Position numbers and translations under genes: made by a program. From Psychrobacter sp. JCM 18900 (GTDB lineage: Bacteria; Pseudomonadota; Gammaproteobacteria; Pseudomonadales; Moraxellaceae): a DNA stretch of 64,000 bases. The notes below the pieces were generated by a model. It saw nothing but the letters and a program-made list of their open reading frames with translations. It did no database searches and was not told the DNA's origin. Shown here one piece after another: positions 19,022 through 27,978 of this stretch. Position 1 is the stretch's first letter; the number at the start of each line of letters is the position of its first letter. The stretch covers positions 124,001-188,000 of the forward strand of contig NZ_CAJHBL010000005.1 in NCBI RefSeq assembly GCF_904846625.1, written 5' to 3'.

Positions 19022-19184
19022 TTGGAACCAAAACAGCCAAATTGTGGAAATTTGGAACCAAAACACGCCTGTTTTCTCTTTGGTTCCAACATAAAAAACC
19101 ACTCTTAGCCCAGTCATGGAAAGTGATTCAGCTCGGAACCAGAAATAATTTTGGAACCAAAAAAAAGCTGGAAAAATGGAACCA
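19022..19184. repeat. Array of TTGGAACCAA-type repeats downstream of the helicase gene
   Basis: Six copies of TGGAACCA or its complement occur at 19022 (TTGGAACCAAAA), 19052 (same), 19080 (TTGGTTCCAA, inverted), 19134, 19151 (TTGGAACCAA) and 19177. The core TTGG-NN-CCAA is palindromic. The array begins 100 bp after the helicase stop, in otherwise non-coding, AT-rich DNA. Together with the TGGGACA array it makes 19.0-19.2 kb a candidate replication origin or partition site. The rest of the 463-bp gap (18924-19386) holds only a terminator and a promoter. Confidence 0.6.
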
Positions 19185-19304
19185 CCTTGGTACGATTAGA
19201 GCGAGAAAACGCCTCTCAAACCAATTTATCTTAAGCTACAACTAATAATTAAATGACCTGTACATTTTTGACTAAAAAAAGCACTTTTGGGGGAGATTCA
19301 ATTT

Positions 19305-19333
19305 TTGTTAACCGTTATGATATTGGTTATAGA
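19305..19333 (+). promoter_or_regulatory. Sigma70-type promoter for the 33-residue gene
   Basis: TTGTTA at 19305-19310 and TATAGA at 19328-19333 are separated by 17 bp. They lie about 54 bp before the ATG at 19387. Confidence 0.5.
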
Positions 19334-19386
19334 CAGTAAGCAACTGGCTATATGAAATAAACTAAACCTTTAATGGAGTAACAACT

Positions 19387-19488
19387 ATGAAAGTTTATAT
19401 GAATAATGGCGGTCAAGGTGCAGGCTGGCCGAGCACAACAGGCAACCCATCAGGTGGTGGTCGCGATAATAATCCATCAGGAAAATAG
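19387..19488 (+). CDS. 33-residue Gly/Asn/Pro-rich peptide
   Basis: The frame is ATG-start, 33 codons, TAG stop, with TGGAGT as a ribosome binding site 8-9 bp upstream and a good promoter before it. The product has nine Gly residues and reads MKVYMNNGGQGAGWPST followed by a GNPSGGGRDNNPSGK-like end. It has one Trp and no hydrophobic segment. It lies alone between the origin-like repeats and the convergent hsd operon. Such a composition is not expected by chance in AT-rich spacer DNA. I do not recognise the family; it could be a small regulatory, inhibitor or trigger peptide. Function is unknown. Confidence 0.6.
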   Translation: MKVYMNNGGQGAGWPSTTGNPSGGGRDNNPSGK

Positions 19489-19516
19489 GTAGTTAGCTGA
19501 TAATTACTAGCTATAC

Positions 19517-20767
19517 TCAAGCCACATGTTCAATACGTGTGGCTTGCTTCTTTAAATAATCTGGCCATTCGACCCGTGGATTGTTTACATGCTCACTGAT
19601 CATCTTCTCGTACTTAGCCGTCATTGATTCCCACAATCCATAATACTCATCACAGATAAAACAATGTTGCTCTTTGGTCTGCTTGTTGAGCTTATCCGTG
19701 TGTTCATAAATACTTTGAAAGAAAGCATATATGAACCAAGTCATACCTTCGGCAGTAGGAGGAAGTCCACCAAGTTCATTTATATCTTCATTTTTTACAT
19801 ATCTGACAAACGATTTCTGGAAATTAACTAATGCTTTGTCAGGCTCATCTTCTAGAGACTCTTCCATACCCAACAACCAATAAAACTCTTCAAGACTAAT
19901 CCAGTTTCTCTTACTATCACGTTCGCTTTTTCTATCTAAAAAACTATACAGCTGACCATCTTCATCATCCGTTCTCCAATTAATCTCATTTCTAAGACCA
20001 TAATGACCTTTTGGCATTTCCTTAGGCTTTGGATTTTTACGGACTTGTTTAGTTTTCTCGCCACTATAGAAATAAAGGTCGGTTAATATAAAATGTATGA
20101 ATGAGCGTGATGTACAAGTGAACGGATTACCATTTTTGTCGGTTAGCTTGTATTTTTTAATTGCTGTGTCATATGCCCATTTATCTGGATCTCGTTTATG
20201 CATGAACAACCAGCCCAGACTAATCGGCATAATATCTTTTGAATAAAAAGCTGCATGAACCAGAGCATCAAGGTTAGCGATAAAACTAAGCACTATAAAC
20301 GAATAGAAATCCCTTACTGGCATGTTTATATTAAGCGCCTCATCTTCATAGTTAAAAGTCTTAAGTAAGTAAGTCTTAAAATTTACAATAAGCTTACTAT
20401 TAAATTTCTGACTCAAACAGTCATCTACAATCTTGGCATGCTCAAGTAAGTGGGTTGATTTTTCAGTACCAAGCAGCGTACGTACTAATGACTCATAAGG
20501 ATGTTTGGATAGCTCTCCTTCTTCTAAGTTTATATCTTCTGGTTTAATACTTCCTTCTTCCTGCGTTGTAGCTATATTATCAAATATATCTGCGATCTGT
20601 ACTTTCTTCTTTCTAGGTATCTTAGACAGTTTTTTGGTCAACTTTCTCATTAAAGCTTTGCCTTCAGGTAAGCCTTTCCTCAAAAGAAGCAAGGACGGAA
20701 ACATACTGAAGTTATAACGCAACTTCTCATCTTCAGTATCACAAAGGTTAATATTCTTATCTGTCAT
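19517..20767 (-). CDS. Hypothetical protein, last gene of the hsd operon
   Basis: This 416-residue soluble protein has no recognised catalytic motif. Near residue 385 it has a CFICDEYYGLWE segment, and near residue 145 a hydrophobic helix (DFYSFIVLSFIANLDALVHAAF). The N-terminal half is lysine-rich (KALMRKLTKKLSKIPRKKK). It starts 28 bp after the hsdR stop and is transcribed with it, so it is probably a defence accessory gene of the type I locus. Codon use is AT-rich, like the other island cargo. Function is not assigned. Confidence 0.75.
   Translation of the reverse strand: MTDKNINLCDTEDEKLRYNFSMFPSLLLLRKGLPEGKALMRKLTKKLSKIPRKKKVQIADIFDNIATTQEEGSIKPEDINLEEGELSKHPYESLVRTLLGTEKSTHLLEHAKIVDDCLSQKFNSKLIVNFKTYLLKTFNYEDEALNINMPVRDFYSFIVLSFIANLDALVHAAFYSKDIMPISLGWLFMHKRDPDKWAYDTAIKKYKLTDKNGNPFTCTSRSFIHFILTDLYFYSGEKTKQVRKNPKPKEMPKGHYGLRNEINWRTDDEDGQLYSFLDRKSERDSKRNWISLEEFYWLLGMEESLEDEPDKALVNFQKSFVRYVKNEDINELGGLPPTAEGMTWFIYAFFQSIYEHTDKLNKQTKEQHCFICDEYYGLWESMTAKYEKMISEHVNNPRVEWPDYLKKQATRIEHVA
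19518..19546. terminator. Stem-loop between convergent genes
   Basis: CAAGCCACA at 19518-19526 pairs with TGTGGCTTG at 19538-19546 around an 11-nt loop. It overlaps the last codons of the leftward 416-residue gene and lies just behind the rightward 33-residue gene. On the plus strand it is followed by CTTCTTT. It probably acts for the small gene. Confidence 0.5.
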
Positions 20768-20795
20768 GCCATTTACCCTTTATTCTCTGTATAAC

Positions 20796-23700
20796 CTATC
20801 CTGAAACCTCATTACCCAACTTCGTATCAAGCATCAACCTGATAAACTTCTTAAACTGATTCGGGTTAGACAGTAGATGCATGGTCATGTTTTCAAACGT
20901 ACCTTTGGCATCAAACATAGCGTCCTCGGCAGCATTGGGATAACCACCTAGCATAATCTGATCAACACTGTTATTAGTGAACTGCTTGACCACGATCTCG
21001 TTTTCAGTGACTTTATCCCAAATGGTATTCATAAAGTTCACTTTGTCTTTATCAGTAAAATCCTCACCAGCAAAGACTTCATTCAATCTCTCAATAATCT
21101 GTGATAGCAGCGCTTCTTGTTTGTCCTTAGGCGTGGCCGTGCCCGCTCCACTGCCACCATCTAATTGATATTCAGACTTGCCCTCTTGCAGTTTTAAGTC
21201 TTGTTGATGCAGCTTTGAGACACGGTAATGACTCATAACAATATTACTTAGATCAACATCATCTTCATTGTCTACGCTTTCACGTAGTAGTGGCTGTAGG
21301 TTACGCGCGTATAGGCTCAGTTTCTCTAGCTCTTTATCATCATAGTCCACGATTTGCGACATAAACTCATACTGGCGGGTAAAGGTGCCTAAGTCCTTTT
21401 TAAAGATTTCCAGCGCGTCTTGATCGGTCTTAAAACCTTTGTAGTCATTCTCAGCATTGGTCATCAGTACCACATCGCCCGTGGCCTTGGTACGCTCTAA
21501 CATCACCTTGGCATGCTGTGCTTGTTCACGTGCTAGCTTATAGCGTTTTTGCCAACGCTCAACCGCTGGCTTGCAGATATTGCTAATGGCCGCGTTAGAC
21601 TTGTTCTTGCTGTAGAAGGCCTCAACGAATTGCTCTACCTCATGCCATAAGAAAATACCGCTGGCACGTAGCTTCTCGTAAAGATCAAACACCTGATCAG
21701 GGTCAGACACATCTGCTAAGGTTGCAGTCTCATAGTATGGTTGGAAGGCTTCGAGAATATCGTTAGGATCATTGAAAAAGTCGAGCACAAACGTACCGCT
21801 CTCTGCTTTGCCCTTATAGGTACGGTTCAGCCGTGAAAGCGTCTGTACGCAGTCCACGCCTGTTAGCTTCTTATCCACGTACATGGCGCACAGTTTGGGC
21901 TGGTCAAAGCCTGTCTGGAACTTATTAGCCACCAGCATCACTTGATAGTCATCACTGTCAAAAGCTTTACGCAGATCGCGGCCTTTTAACCCGATATTCA
22001 TATTGTGCTCGGTGAACTTCTCGCCAAGTAATGCGCCGCTATCAGGATCATTGTCATTAAAGGTGACTTCACCTGAGAACGCGACCATGGCATTGATGTT
22101 TCTATAACCGTAATCAGCAATATAGTTATCAAAGGCGATCTTATAGCGTACCGCCTCTTTACGTGAGCCTGTCACTACCATGGCTTTGGCTTGGCCGCCT
22201 AATAAGCCTTTAATATTGTCATTAAAGTGCTCAATGATGATCTTAACCTTCTGCGCGATATTGTGCTCATGGAGTCGCACCCAGTTATTAAGCTTAATCT
22301 TGGCGCGGCGGGCATCGACCTCATCATCAGCGGCGGCCAGCTTTTGCTTAAGCTGATAGACCACTTTATAGTTGGTGTAGTTCTTGAGCACATCTAAAAT
22401 AAAACCCTCTTCAATGGCTTGACGCATGGAATAAACATGATAAGCGGCTGGCAGGTTATCGCTAGCAGCTGGCAAGTCAGGATTGGGCAAGCGTCCGAAT
22501 AACTCGATGGTTTTCGGTTTAGGCGTGGCAGTAAAGGCATAGTAGCTGAGGTTGGGACTGCTACGGCGTGAGGCTAACGTAGCGTCCAGTATATCTTCGC
22601 TAGATAGCGGCGCGTCATTCTCAGTAGTATTATGCTCTATATCGCCTGAGACCAATACTTCTTTGAGCTGGCGTGCGGTAGAGCCTGTCTGTGATGAATG
22701 TGCTTCATCGGCGATGATGGCATAGCGGCGCGACTTAAGCACACTTGAGTCTTCAATCGCTTTGAGCACAAACGGAAAGGTTTGAATTGTCACGATAATG
22801 ATCGGCTGTGAGTTTACCAATGCAGCCGCAAGCTGTTCAGACTTTGAGCCATCGCTCTCTTTTCTATTGATCTTACCGACTACGCCATCGGCATGTTCAA
22901 ACTGATAGATGGTGTCCTGCAATTGGTCATCAAGTACGGTACGGTCGGTGATAACAATGACTGAATGAAACTGCTTATCGCCGTCACTGTTATATAAGGT
23001 GGATAGCTGATGGGCAGTCCATGCGATAGAGTTAGACTTACCCGATCCTGCACTATGCTGAATGAGGTACTTTTGACCAGCGCCTTCAGTAATAGCAGCA
23101 TTAACCAACTTGGTCACCACATCCCACTGATGATAGCGCGGGAACATCATGGTTTCTTTCTTAGACTTGCGCCCAATAGCGTCCTCTTCCTCATCGATCT
23201 GCAAGTGCATAAAGTGGCCGAGGATGGCGAGTAAGTTCTCTGGCGTGAGTACTTCATTCCATAGATAGTCAGTAGCATATTGGCTGAGATCGTCAGGGGT
23301 ATCATTACCCGCGCCGCCGTCACTGGTGCCTTTGTTAAATGGCAAGAAATAAGTACTGTCACCTGCCAGCCTAGTGGTCATATAGACTTCATATTGACTG
23401 ACCGCAAAGTGAACCAGTGCGCCGCGCTTAAACGTCAGTAGCGGCTCAGGCTTCTTAGTATCAGGGTCTTTAGGCAGGCGTGTCCTCTTATACTGAGTAA
23501 TAGCATTTTGTACCGCTTGCTTAAACTCAGACTTTAGCTCCATCGTTGTGACGGGCAAGCCATTGACGAACAGCACCACATCGATACGGTTACGCTTAGC
23601 GACTTTACCATCAGTACTTTCTTTGACGCTGGTATGAGGGCTATATACCACCTCGGGAACCACACGGCAGATTTTGGTCTCATAGCGTGCCATGATCTCA

Positions 23701-24068
23701 GGGTTTAGGTTATGCTCAGGCTTGAACTGGCATAGTGAGAAACGCGCGTTACGAATCTTTAGGCCATGACGTAATACGCCAAGCGTCCCATAGGTGCGTG
23801 AGGCTTTATCGGTAGCGTGCTCATCGGCCTTGTTGAGCTGCTTAACCAATGCGGTGATGAAATGGCGCTCAGAATCGATAGGAAAGGTACGGCAAAACTT
23901 CTCCCACTCCTGCGGCTGGGTTGTCTGCACAAAGTCCAGCACGTCTTGCTCATACAGCGCCGTTTCTGCCTGATAGCCGCTGGCATGACCCAACTGCCAG
24001 CCATTTTCTTGCATTTGGCTGACGATATCGGCTTGGAAAACAGACTCATAGGTAGCGCTTTGGCTCAT
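20796..24068 (-). CDS. hsdR: HsdR, type I restriction endonuclease subunit
   Basis: This 1090-residue restriction and translocation subunit has an N-terminal nuclease domain with VTTMELKSEFKQAVQNAITQYKR near residue 175 (the E-x-K of the PD-ExK fold). The SF2 motor has Walker A HSAGSGKSNS near 340, IIADEAHSSQTG near 456, YYAFTATPKPKT, and motif VI QTLSRLNRTYKGK. The C-terminal helical part contacts the methylase. With HsdM and HsdS it would cut unmodified DNA. All motifs are intact, so it is probably active. Unusually, hsdR is 7.3 kb downstream of hsdS, separated by six genes and several fragments of hsdR and hsdS. Confidence 0.96.
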   Translation of the reverse strand: MSQSATYESVFQADIVSQMQENGWQLGHASGYQAETALYEQDVLDFVQTTQPQEWEKFCRTFPIDSERHFITALVKQLNKADEHATDKASRTYGTLGVLRHGLKIRNARFSLCQFKPEHNLNPEIMARYETKICRVVPEVVYSPHTSVKESTDGKVAKRNRIDVVLFVNGLPVTTMELKSEFKQAVQNAITQYKRTRLPKDPDTKKPEPLLTFKRGALVHFAVSQYEVYMTTRLAGDSTYFLPFNKGTSDGGAGNDTPDDLSQYATDYLWNEVLTPENLLAILGHFMHLQIDEEEDAIGRKSKKETMMFPRYHQWDVVTKLVNAAITEGAGQKYLIQHSAGSGKSNSIAWTAHQLSTLYNSDGDKQFHSVIVITDRTVLDDQLQDTIYQFEHADGVVGKINRKESDGSKSEQLAAALVNSQPIIIVTIQTFPFVLKAIEDSSVLKSRRYAIIADEAHSSQTGSTARQLKEVLVSGDIEHNTTENDAPLSSEDILDATLASRRSSPNLSYYAFTATPKPKTIELFGRLPNPDLPAASDNLPAAYHVYSMRQAIEEGFILDVLKNYTNYKVVYQLKQKLAAADDEVDARRAKIKLNNWVRLHEHNIAQKVKIIIEHFNDNIKGLLGGQAKAMVVTGSRKEAVRYKIAFDNYIADYGYRNINAMVAFSGEVTFNDNDPDSGALLGEKFTEHNMNIGLKGRDLRKAFDSDDYQVMLVANKFQTGFDQPKLCAMYVDKKLTGVDCVQTLSRLNRTYKGKAESGTFVLDFFNDPNDILEAFQPYYETATLADVSDPDQVFDLYEKLRASGIFLWHEVEQFVEAFYSKNKSNAAISNICKPAVERWQKRYKLAREQAQHAKVMLERTKATGDVVLMTNAENDYKGFKTDQDALEIFKKDLGTFTRQYEFMSQIVDYDDKELEKLSLYARNLQPLLRESVDNEDDVDLSNIVMSHYRVSKLHQQDLKLQEGKSEYQLDGGSGAGTATPKDKQEALLSQIIERLNEVFAGEDFTDKDKVNFMNTIWDKVTENEIVVKQFTNNSVDQIMLGGYPNAAEDAMFDAKGTFENMTMHLLSNPNQFKKFIRLMLDTKLGNEVSG

Positions 24069-24230
24069 AGTTAATCCATTAAAATTTATTATTTTTATAC
24101 AATTGATGAGTTTAAAATCGTCCTATCCTTCAGAGACCAAACAAGCATTAGACACCATTGGTTACTAAATATAAGTGCTATTATTATCATCAGTAATAGT
24201 AACTAACATGAATGTTATTTTGAAGATAAG

Positions 24231-25457
24231 TTAGTTAACTGAACTAATGCTTTGACTAATCATACATCCCTGTGCTTTGCCATTACTACAAGTTTCGTTA
24301 CGACGCATATTTTGGCTCTTGCTAGATACTAACTTAAAATTACTTTGAGCAGTAGCATTACCCTGATCAGCAGCTTTTTGATACCATTCCTTTGCCTTAT
24401 TAGAATCTTGATTTACCCCTAACCCATTCTCGTACATAGAACCTAAATTATTTTGAGCTAAAACGTTTCCTTGGCTTGCAGATTTATGAAATAGATCGAA
24501 AGCTTTAGTCAAATCTTGATCGACCCCATGAGCTGTGTAGTATGCTGATGCAAGACTAAACTGGCCTCCTGAGTTATCCTGAGCCACAGATTTTTTATAC
24601 AGTCTTATTGCATCAGTGTAACTCTGTGGCACTCCTAAACCCAATTCATACATTAGTCCAAGATTGTTTTGAGCTAATGCGCCTTCTTGATCTACTGACT
24701 TTTGAAACCACTCCACTGCCTTTCTATAGTCTTGAGAAGTGCCTTGACCCTTTAGATACATTAGTCCAAGATTATTTTGTGCTAAGACGTCACCCTGAAT
24801 AGCTGCTCTTTGATACCATTCAACTGCTTTGATGTAGTCTTGTGCAATGCCTATGCCTTTCTCATAGTTGACACCGAGATTGTACTGAGCCGTTGCATCA
24901 CCTTGCATGGCTGCTTTTTGATACCACAGATTGGCTTTAATATGATCTTGTTCAACTCCTTTGCCTTGAGCATATAAGTCGGCAAGATTTTTTTGCGCCA
25001 ATGCATTCCCTTGATTGGCAGCTTTTAGGTACAGCTTTGCAGCCTGACTGTAATCTTGCGCAACTCCAGTTCCCATTTCATGCATAAACCCAAGTATATT
25101 TTGAGCTGAAGGCTCGCCTTGATCAGCAGCCTTCTTATACCATCTAGAAGCTTGAACATAATCTTGAGTAATGCCCGTCCCTTGATAGTAGATTGTGCCA
25201 AGACTAACTTGGGAAGCAACCTCTCCTTGATTAGCCGCTTTTTTGTACCACTCTAATGCTTGGCTATAGTTTTGCTCAACTCCCTTACCAACATAATAGG
25301 CAGAGGCAAGCTCATATTGACTAAACCTATCACCTTGCATGGCTAAGTATTGGATGCTACTAATATCCTTAGCTATAGCAGATAAAGATAGGCTCAACGC
25401 TAGTCCTAGCGCTATTGTCTTACAAGCAGGAGTCTGTTTGATTAGGGATAGTGTCAT
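24231..25457 (-). CDS. Secreted Sel1-repeat protein
   Basis: This 408-residue protein has a signal peptide (residues about 1-29, ending SLSAIA-KD). It contains nine full Sel1-like repeats of 36 residues, plus a partial tenth. Each has the form A-x-x-N-L-G-x-M-Y-x-x-G-x-G-V-x-Q-D-Y-x-K-A-x-x-W-Y-x-K-A. Sel1 proteins are helical solenoids that bind protein partners. A short Cys-containing tail (CSNGKAQGCM) could form a disulphide. A ribosome binding site AAGGAAG precedes the ATG. It lies just upstream of hsdR in the same direction. A secreted solenoid inside an hsd locus is odd; in defence islands Sel1 proteins are sometimes cargo, but no role can be assigned. Confidence 0.85.
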   Translation of the reverse strand: MTLSLIKQTPACKTIALGLALSLSLSAIAKDISSIQYLAMQGDRFSQYELASAYYVGKGVEQNYSQALEWYKKAANQGEVASQVSLGTIYYQGTGITQDYVQASRWYKKAADQGEPSAQNILGFMHEMGTGVAQDYSQAAKLYLKAANQGNALAQKNLADLYAQGKGVEQDHIKANLWYQKAAMQGDATAQYNLGVNYEKGIGIAQDYIKAVEWYQRAAIQGDVLAQNNLGLMYLKGQGTSQDYRKAVEWFQKSVDQEGALAQNNLGLMYELGLGVPQSYTDAIRLYKKSVAQDNSGGQFSLASAYYTAHGVDQDLTKAFDLFHKSASQGNVLAQNNLGSMYENGLGVNQDSNKAKEWYQKAADQGNATAQSNFKLVSSKSQNMRRNETCSNGKAQGCMISQSISSVN

Positions 25458-25506
25458 CGTACTTCCTTATGCTGCATAAAATATGCCCACCACTGACTAT
25501 CTAAAC

Positions 25507-26475
25507 TTACTCAGGAGCCATATGTAAAAACTCATTTTTTATTGACCTAACCAAACGATCAAATTCATCGCTAGAAAAAACGAATTTTTCTAGATGACTC
25601 CAACCTTGAAATCCTAAGTCGCCGTCGTCAACAAAACTATGAATATCATCTTCTAGCAAGAAAACTATGTCAGGCAGCGTCAAATTAGATAATTCACTTA
25701 CTATTTTGTTCTGTAACTCATCTATGGACATTTCATATAAAAAGTGATCATTACCGACATAGATTAAATAACCCAAATATTCGAAGAGACTATTAAACCC
25801 TTCCTCTGCGGCATCAAGGCTAAGATACTTGTCTTTAAGTTTGGTCAGTAATGCTTCAACATATTCACTTTTAGAGGTTAAGTTAGATAGCTCTCCTAAG
25901 CTATAAATAAAGTCATTAGCTCCCTCAGTCAGTTCTTCAATTTGGTCGTACTGCGTATGCTTAGTTAACTCAATATCCTCATAACTTGTTCTTATGTCTG
26001 AAAATATTTCAGCTAAGCTAATAGACATTCGAGCTGTATATCTCAATTGCTCTGTTGCTATGCGGTCATCATTATTACTCTCAACATAGCTTAAAAGAGC
26101 ATCTTGAATATGATGAAAAAAGGCCTGAATGAAAAAGTAATCAAACTCCATAATATAATTACGATTGATACTTTCTACCAAAAATTCATCATTATCTAGA
26201 ATCTTAGAAAGTAGCCTTGCATAAGCCCATTCTTCATTATTTTCATTGTTGAGGAGGCCACACTGTATATCTCTTAGTTTAGCTAAAACAGTAAATTCTA
26301 GTTGTGACAATTGGATATGCGGGCCATCATCCAATCGCTCTAACTTAGAACCATAACGACCACAATCAAAAAGATAAATATACTTTCTGAATTTTGTCAT
26401 CACATCTTTATCTATTTCTTGATCTATTAGCATGGGCTTTTTTGACCTCCTTGACTTTCTACTTCCTAAACTCAT
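25507..26475 (-). CDS. Hypothetical helical protein
   Basis: This 322-residue acidic, probably all-helical soluble protein has a basic start (SLGSRKSRRSKKP). No family is recognised. I chose ATG 26475 because AAGGGG precedes it at proper spacing; the GTG at 26484 would sit directly on the ribosome binding site. It lies 49 bp upstream of the Sel1 gene and shares its direction, immediately after the hsdR/hsdS scar at 26539-26810. It is one of the cargo genes stacked between hsdS and hsdR. Confidence 0.75.
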   Translation of the reverse strand: MSLGSRKSRRSKKPMLIDQEIDKDVMTKFRKYIYLFDCGRYGSKLERLDDGPHIQLSQLEFTVLAKLRDIQCGLLNNENNEEWAYARLLSKILDNDEFLVESINRNYIMEFDYFFIQAFFHHIQDALLSYVESNNDDRIATEQLRYTARMSISLAEIFSDIRTSYEDIELTKHTQYDQIEELTEGANDFIYSLGELSNLTSKSEYVEALLTKLKDKYLSLDAAEEGFNSLFEYLGYLIYVGNDHFLYEMSIDELQNKIVSELSNLTLPDIVFLLEDDIHSFVDDGDLGFQGWSHLEKFVFSSDEFDRLVRSIKNEFLHMAPE

Positions 26476-26538
26476 TGTGCTCACCCCTTGACCTGCCTTA
26501 TCTTAAGCCTTCGATTTGCTTAGCTTTATAAAACACTA

Positions 26539-26612
26539 CTACTTAGCCGTTTGCCAGCCCCTCACATCAATCTTACCTGTAACGGCAGCAGAGATTAAAG
26601 CAGTGCGGCGTT
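26539..26612 (-). pseudogene. hsdS: Fragment of the hsdS 3' end (second relic)
   Basis: The minus strand encodes ERRTALISAAVTGKIDVRGW followed by QTAK and a TAG stop at 26539-26541. This is nearly identical to the C-terminus of the intact HsdS (31365 end). It is fused at 26607-26615 to an hsdR fragment. No promoter or start belongs to it, so it is a scar. Confidence 0.85.
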
Positions 26613-26810
26613 CAGGGTCTGTACGGAAGAGCCAACCCTACTCTTGCAGCTAAGTTGTCTGTAAAAAACCTAGCACGTCTTGCTCATACAATGCCGTCTC
26701 AGCCGTATAGTCACTGCCATGACCCACAGTTGCCAGCCTTGCGCTTGTATCTGAGTGACAATATCAGTTTGGAAGACAGATTCGTAGGTGACATTGTGAG
26801 CGTTGGTCAT
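26613..26810 (-). pseudogene. hsdR: Fragment of the hsdR 5' end (relic, frameshifted)
   Basis: ATG at 26808-26810 opens TNAHNVTYESVFQTDIVTQ..., matching the intact HsdR start (TYESVFQADIVSQMQ). It loses frame after GWQL, continues in another frame as AETALYEQDVLGFLQTT and then hits stops. The upstream sequence AAATGG also matches the intact leader. At about 26607-26615 it runs into the hsdS fragment at the shared GGCG(C/T)TC motif. Confidence 0.85.
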
Positions 26811-26876
26811 ACCAAGTCCATTTCTAAGTTACGGTATAACATCGTATACAATGCTCAGCAGATGGCAATACTAACC

Positions 26877-27644
26877 TTAGTCCTCGTCGCAAATCTCTTT
26901 AAAACTCTTACCAAATAACGCTTTATTCAGTTTTTGTGAGTCCGCAAATACAACGTCTGAATCAACACGATAGGCTGTATTAACAAGACAGTTATTAAAG
27001 TGATATGAAATCAGATCTTTGTGAGCATAGAAAGAGGCGTTAGTTGCTTTCTCCTCTTGATAACGATCCATTGCGAGCTTTCTTTGAGATTTGATTAAGT
27101 CTGGATCATCTGCATAATCCTTTGCTTGTTCCTTAATGTTCTCTTCAACGGCCTTACGCCACCTGTTTTGTATCGCGCTTTCACTTTGCAATAACGGCTC
27201 GATATAGGTTTTACATATTGGCGGGCTTTTTTTGATCGCTTCTGCTGGATCAACGTAAGCCAAAAGCACTAACTTATTTGTGGTGTATTCACCCTCAATG
27301 CTCTTAAGCAGGTCTTGCTTGTATGTCTGCGCTTGAGGCACAACCTTAAGCTTTTCAACGTCGTTTTTGACTTGGGCATACTCTTTATCCAAGGCATCTA
27401 CATCTCCGTAAGACAGCTGCTTCATTTCAGTGACACTCTGAGGGGTACTAAGAATCTCTAAATTTAAAGTGCTTAGCTGATTCATAACATAGTGTGAATT
27501 TTCAATTTGCTTTGCTGTGTATTTTTTACTGTCGAAGTCGCCTTGCATCCTGCAATAACCATCTTCCCATTTGTAAATTTGTGCTTGGGCGATAGTGGTC
27601 ATTGCCATTGAGGCAACTATAAGAGCTGTGGTCAATCCTTTCAT
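26877..27644 (-). CDS. Secreted hypothetical protein
   Basis: This 255-residue protein has a clear signal peptide (residues 1-21, IVASMAMTTIAQAQ) and a helical, charged mature part. The mature part contains four Cys residues (near 31, 142, 218 and 252), which suggests disulphides in the periplasm. A ribosome binding site AAGGATATTTACAC precedes the ATG. It lies between two hsdR 5' relics (26810 and 27797) and so forms its own cargo unit in the hsd locus. I do not recognise the family. Confidence 0.75.
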   Translation of the reverse strand: MKGLTTALIVASMAMTTIAQAQIYKWEDGYCRMQGDFDSKKYTAKQIENSHYVMNQLSTLNLEILSTPQSVTEMKQLSYGDVDALDKEYAQVKNDVEKLKVVPQAQTYKQDLLKSIEGEYTTNKLVLLAYVDPAEAIKKSPPICKTYIEPLLQSESAIQNRWRKAVEENIKEQAKDYADDPDLIKSQRKLAMDRYQEEKATNASFYAHKDLISYHFNNCLVNTAYRVDSDVVFADSQKLNKALFGKSFKEICDED

Positions 27645-27948
27645 GTGTAAATATCCTTTTAGCTAGGCTCATCTTGAGTAAAAAACCCAACTATTGTACT
27701 ATTATTATTCTTATGCTTGCTAGCCCTGCGTCTGCATTTGGCTGACGATATCAGCTTGAAAGACAGACTTGTATGTGACGTTATGTGCGTTAGTCATATT
27801 AAATCCATTTAAATCTGTTGCTGTTTTAAAGGCAAGAAGGTTTTTGATTTATTGGCATATGTGTTGAAGCAGACTCTATCATTAGCTATAGTATTTTGAA
27901 TGCTAATCGATATGACGCAGACCATTCGGATGCTTAGATCACCTTTTA
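27645..27948. other. Intergenic region with an hsdR relic
   Basis: This gap separates the leftward secreted protein from the rightward exonuclease-like gene. It holds an hsdR 5' relic at 27723-27797 and its conserved leader (ATTTAAATGG). The rest, 27800-27948, is AT-rich and must contain the promoter of the rightward gene; no clear boxes were found. Confidence 0.5.
27723..27797 (-). pseudogene. hsdR: Fragment of the hsdR 5' end (short relic)
   Basis: ATG at 27795-27797 opens TNAHNVTYKSVFQADIVSQMQTQG and then a TAG stop where intact HsdR has Trp (GW). Homology ends there. The bases upstream (AAATGGATTTAATATG) match the leader of the other copies. Confidence 0.85.
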
Positions 27949-27978
27949 TTGATTCATTCGTTTTTCTTTCTCCAAAAC

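Noticed and set aside
19003..19245. 80-codon frame encoding repeated GTK-type motifs
   Set aside because: It has no ribosome binding site, and its repeats are simply the TTGGAACCAA DNA repeats read in frame.
24161..24203. Inverted repeat GTTACTA...TAGTAAC between hsdR and the Sel1 gene
   Set aside because: It is a seven-base stem with a long loop and no T run; weak as a terminator or operator.
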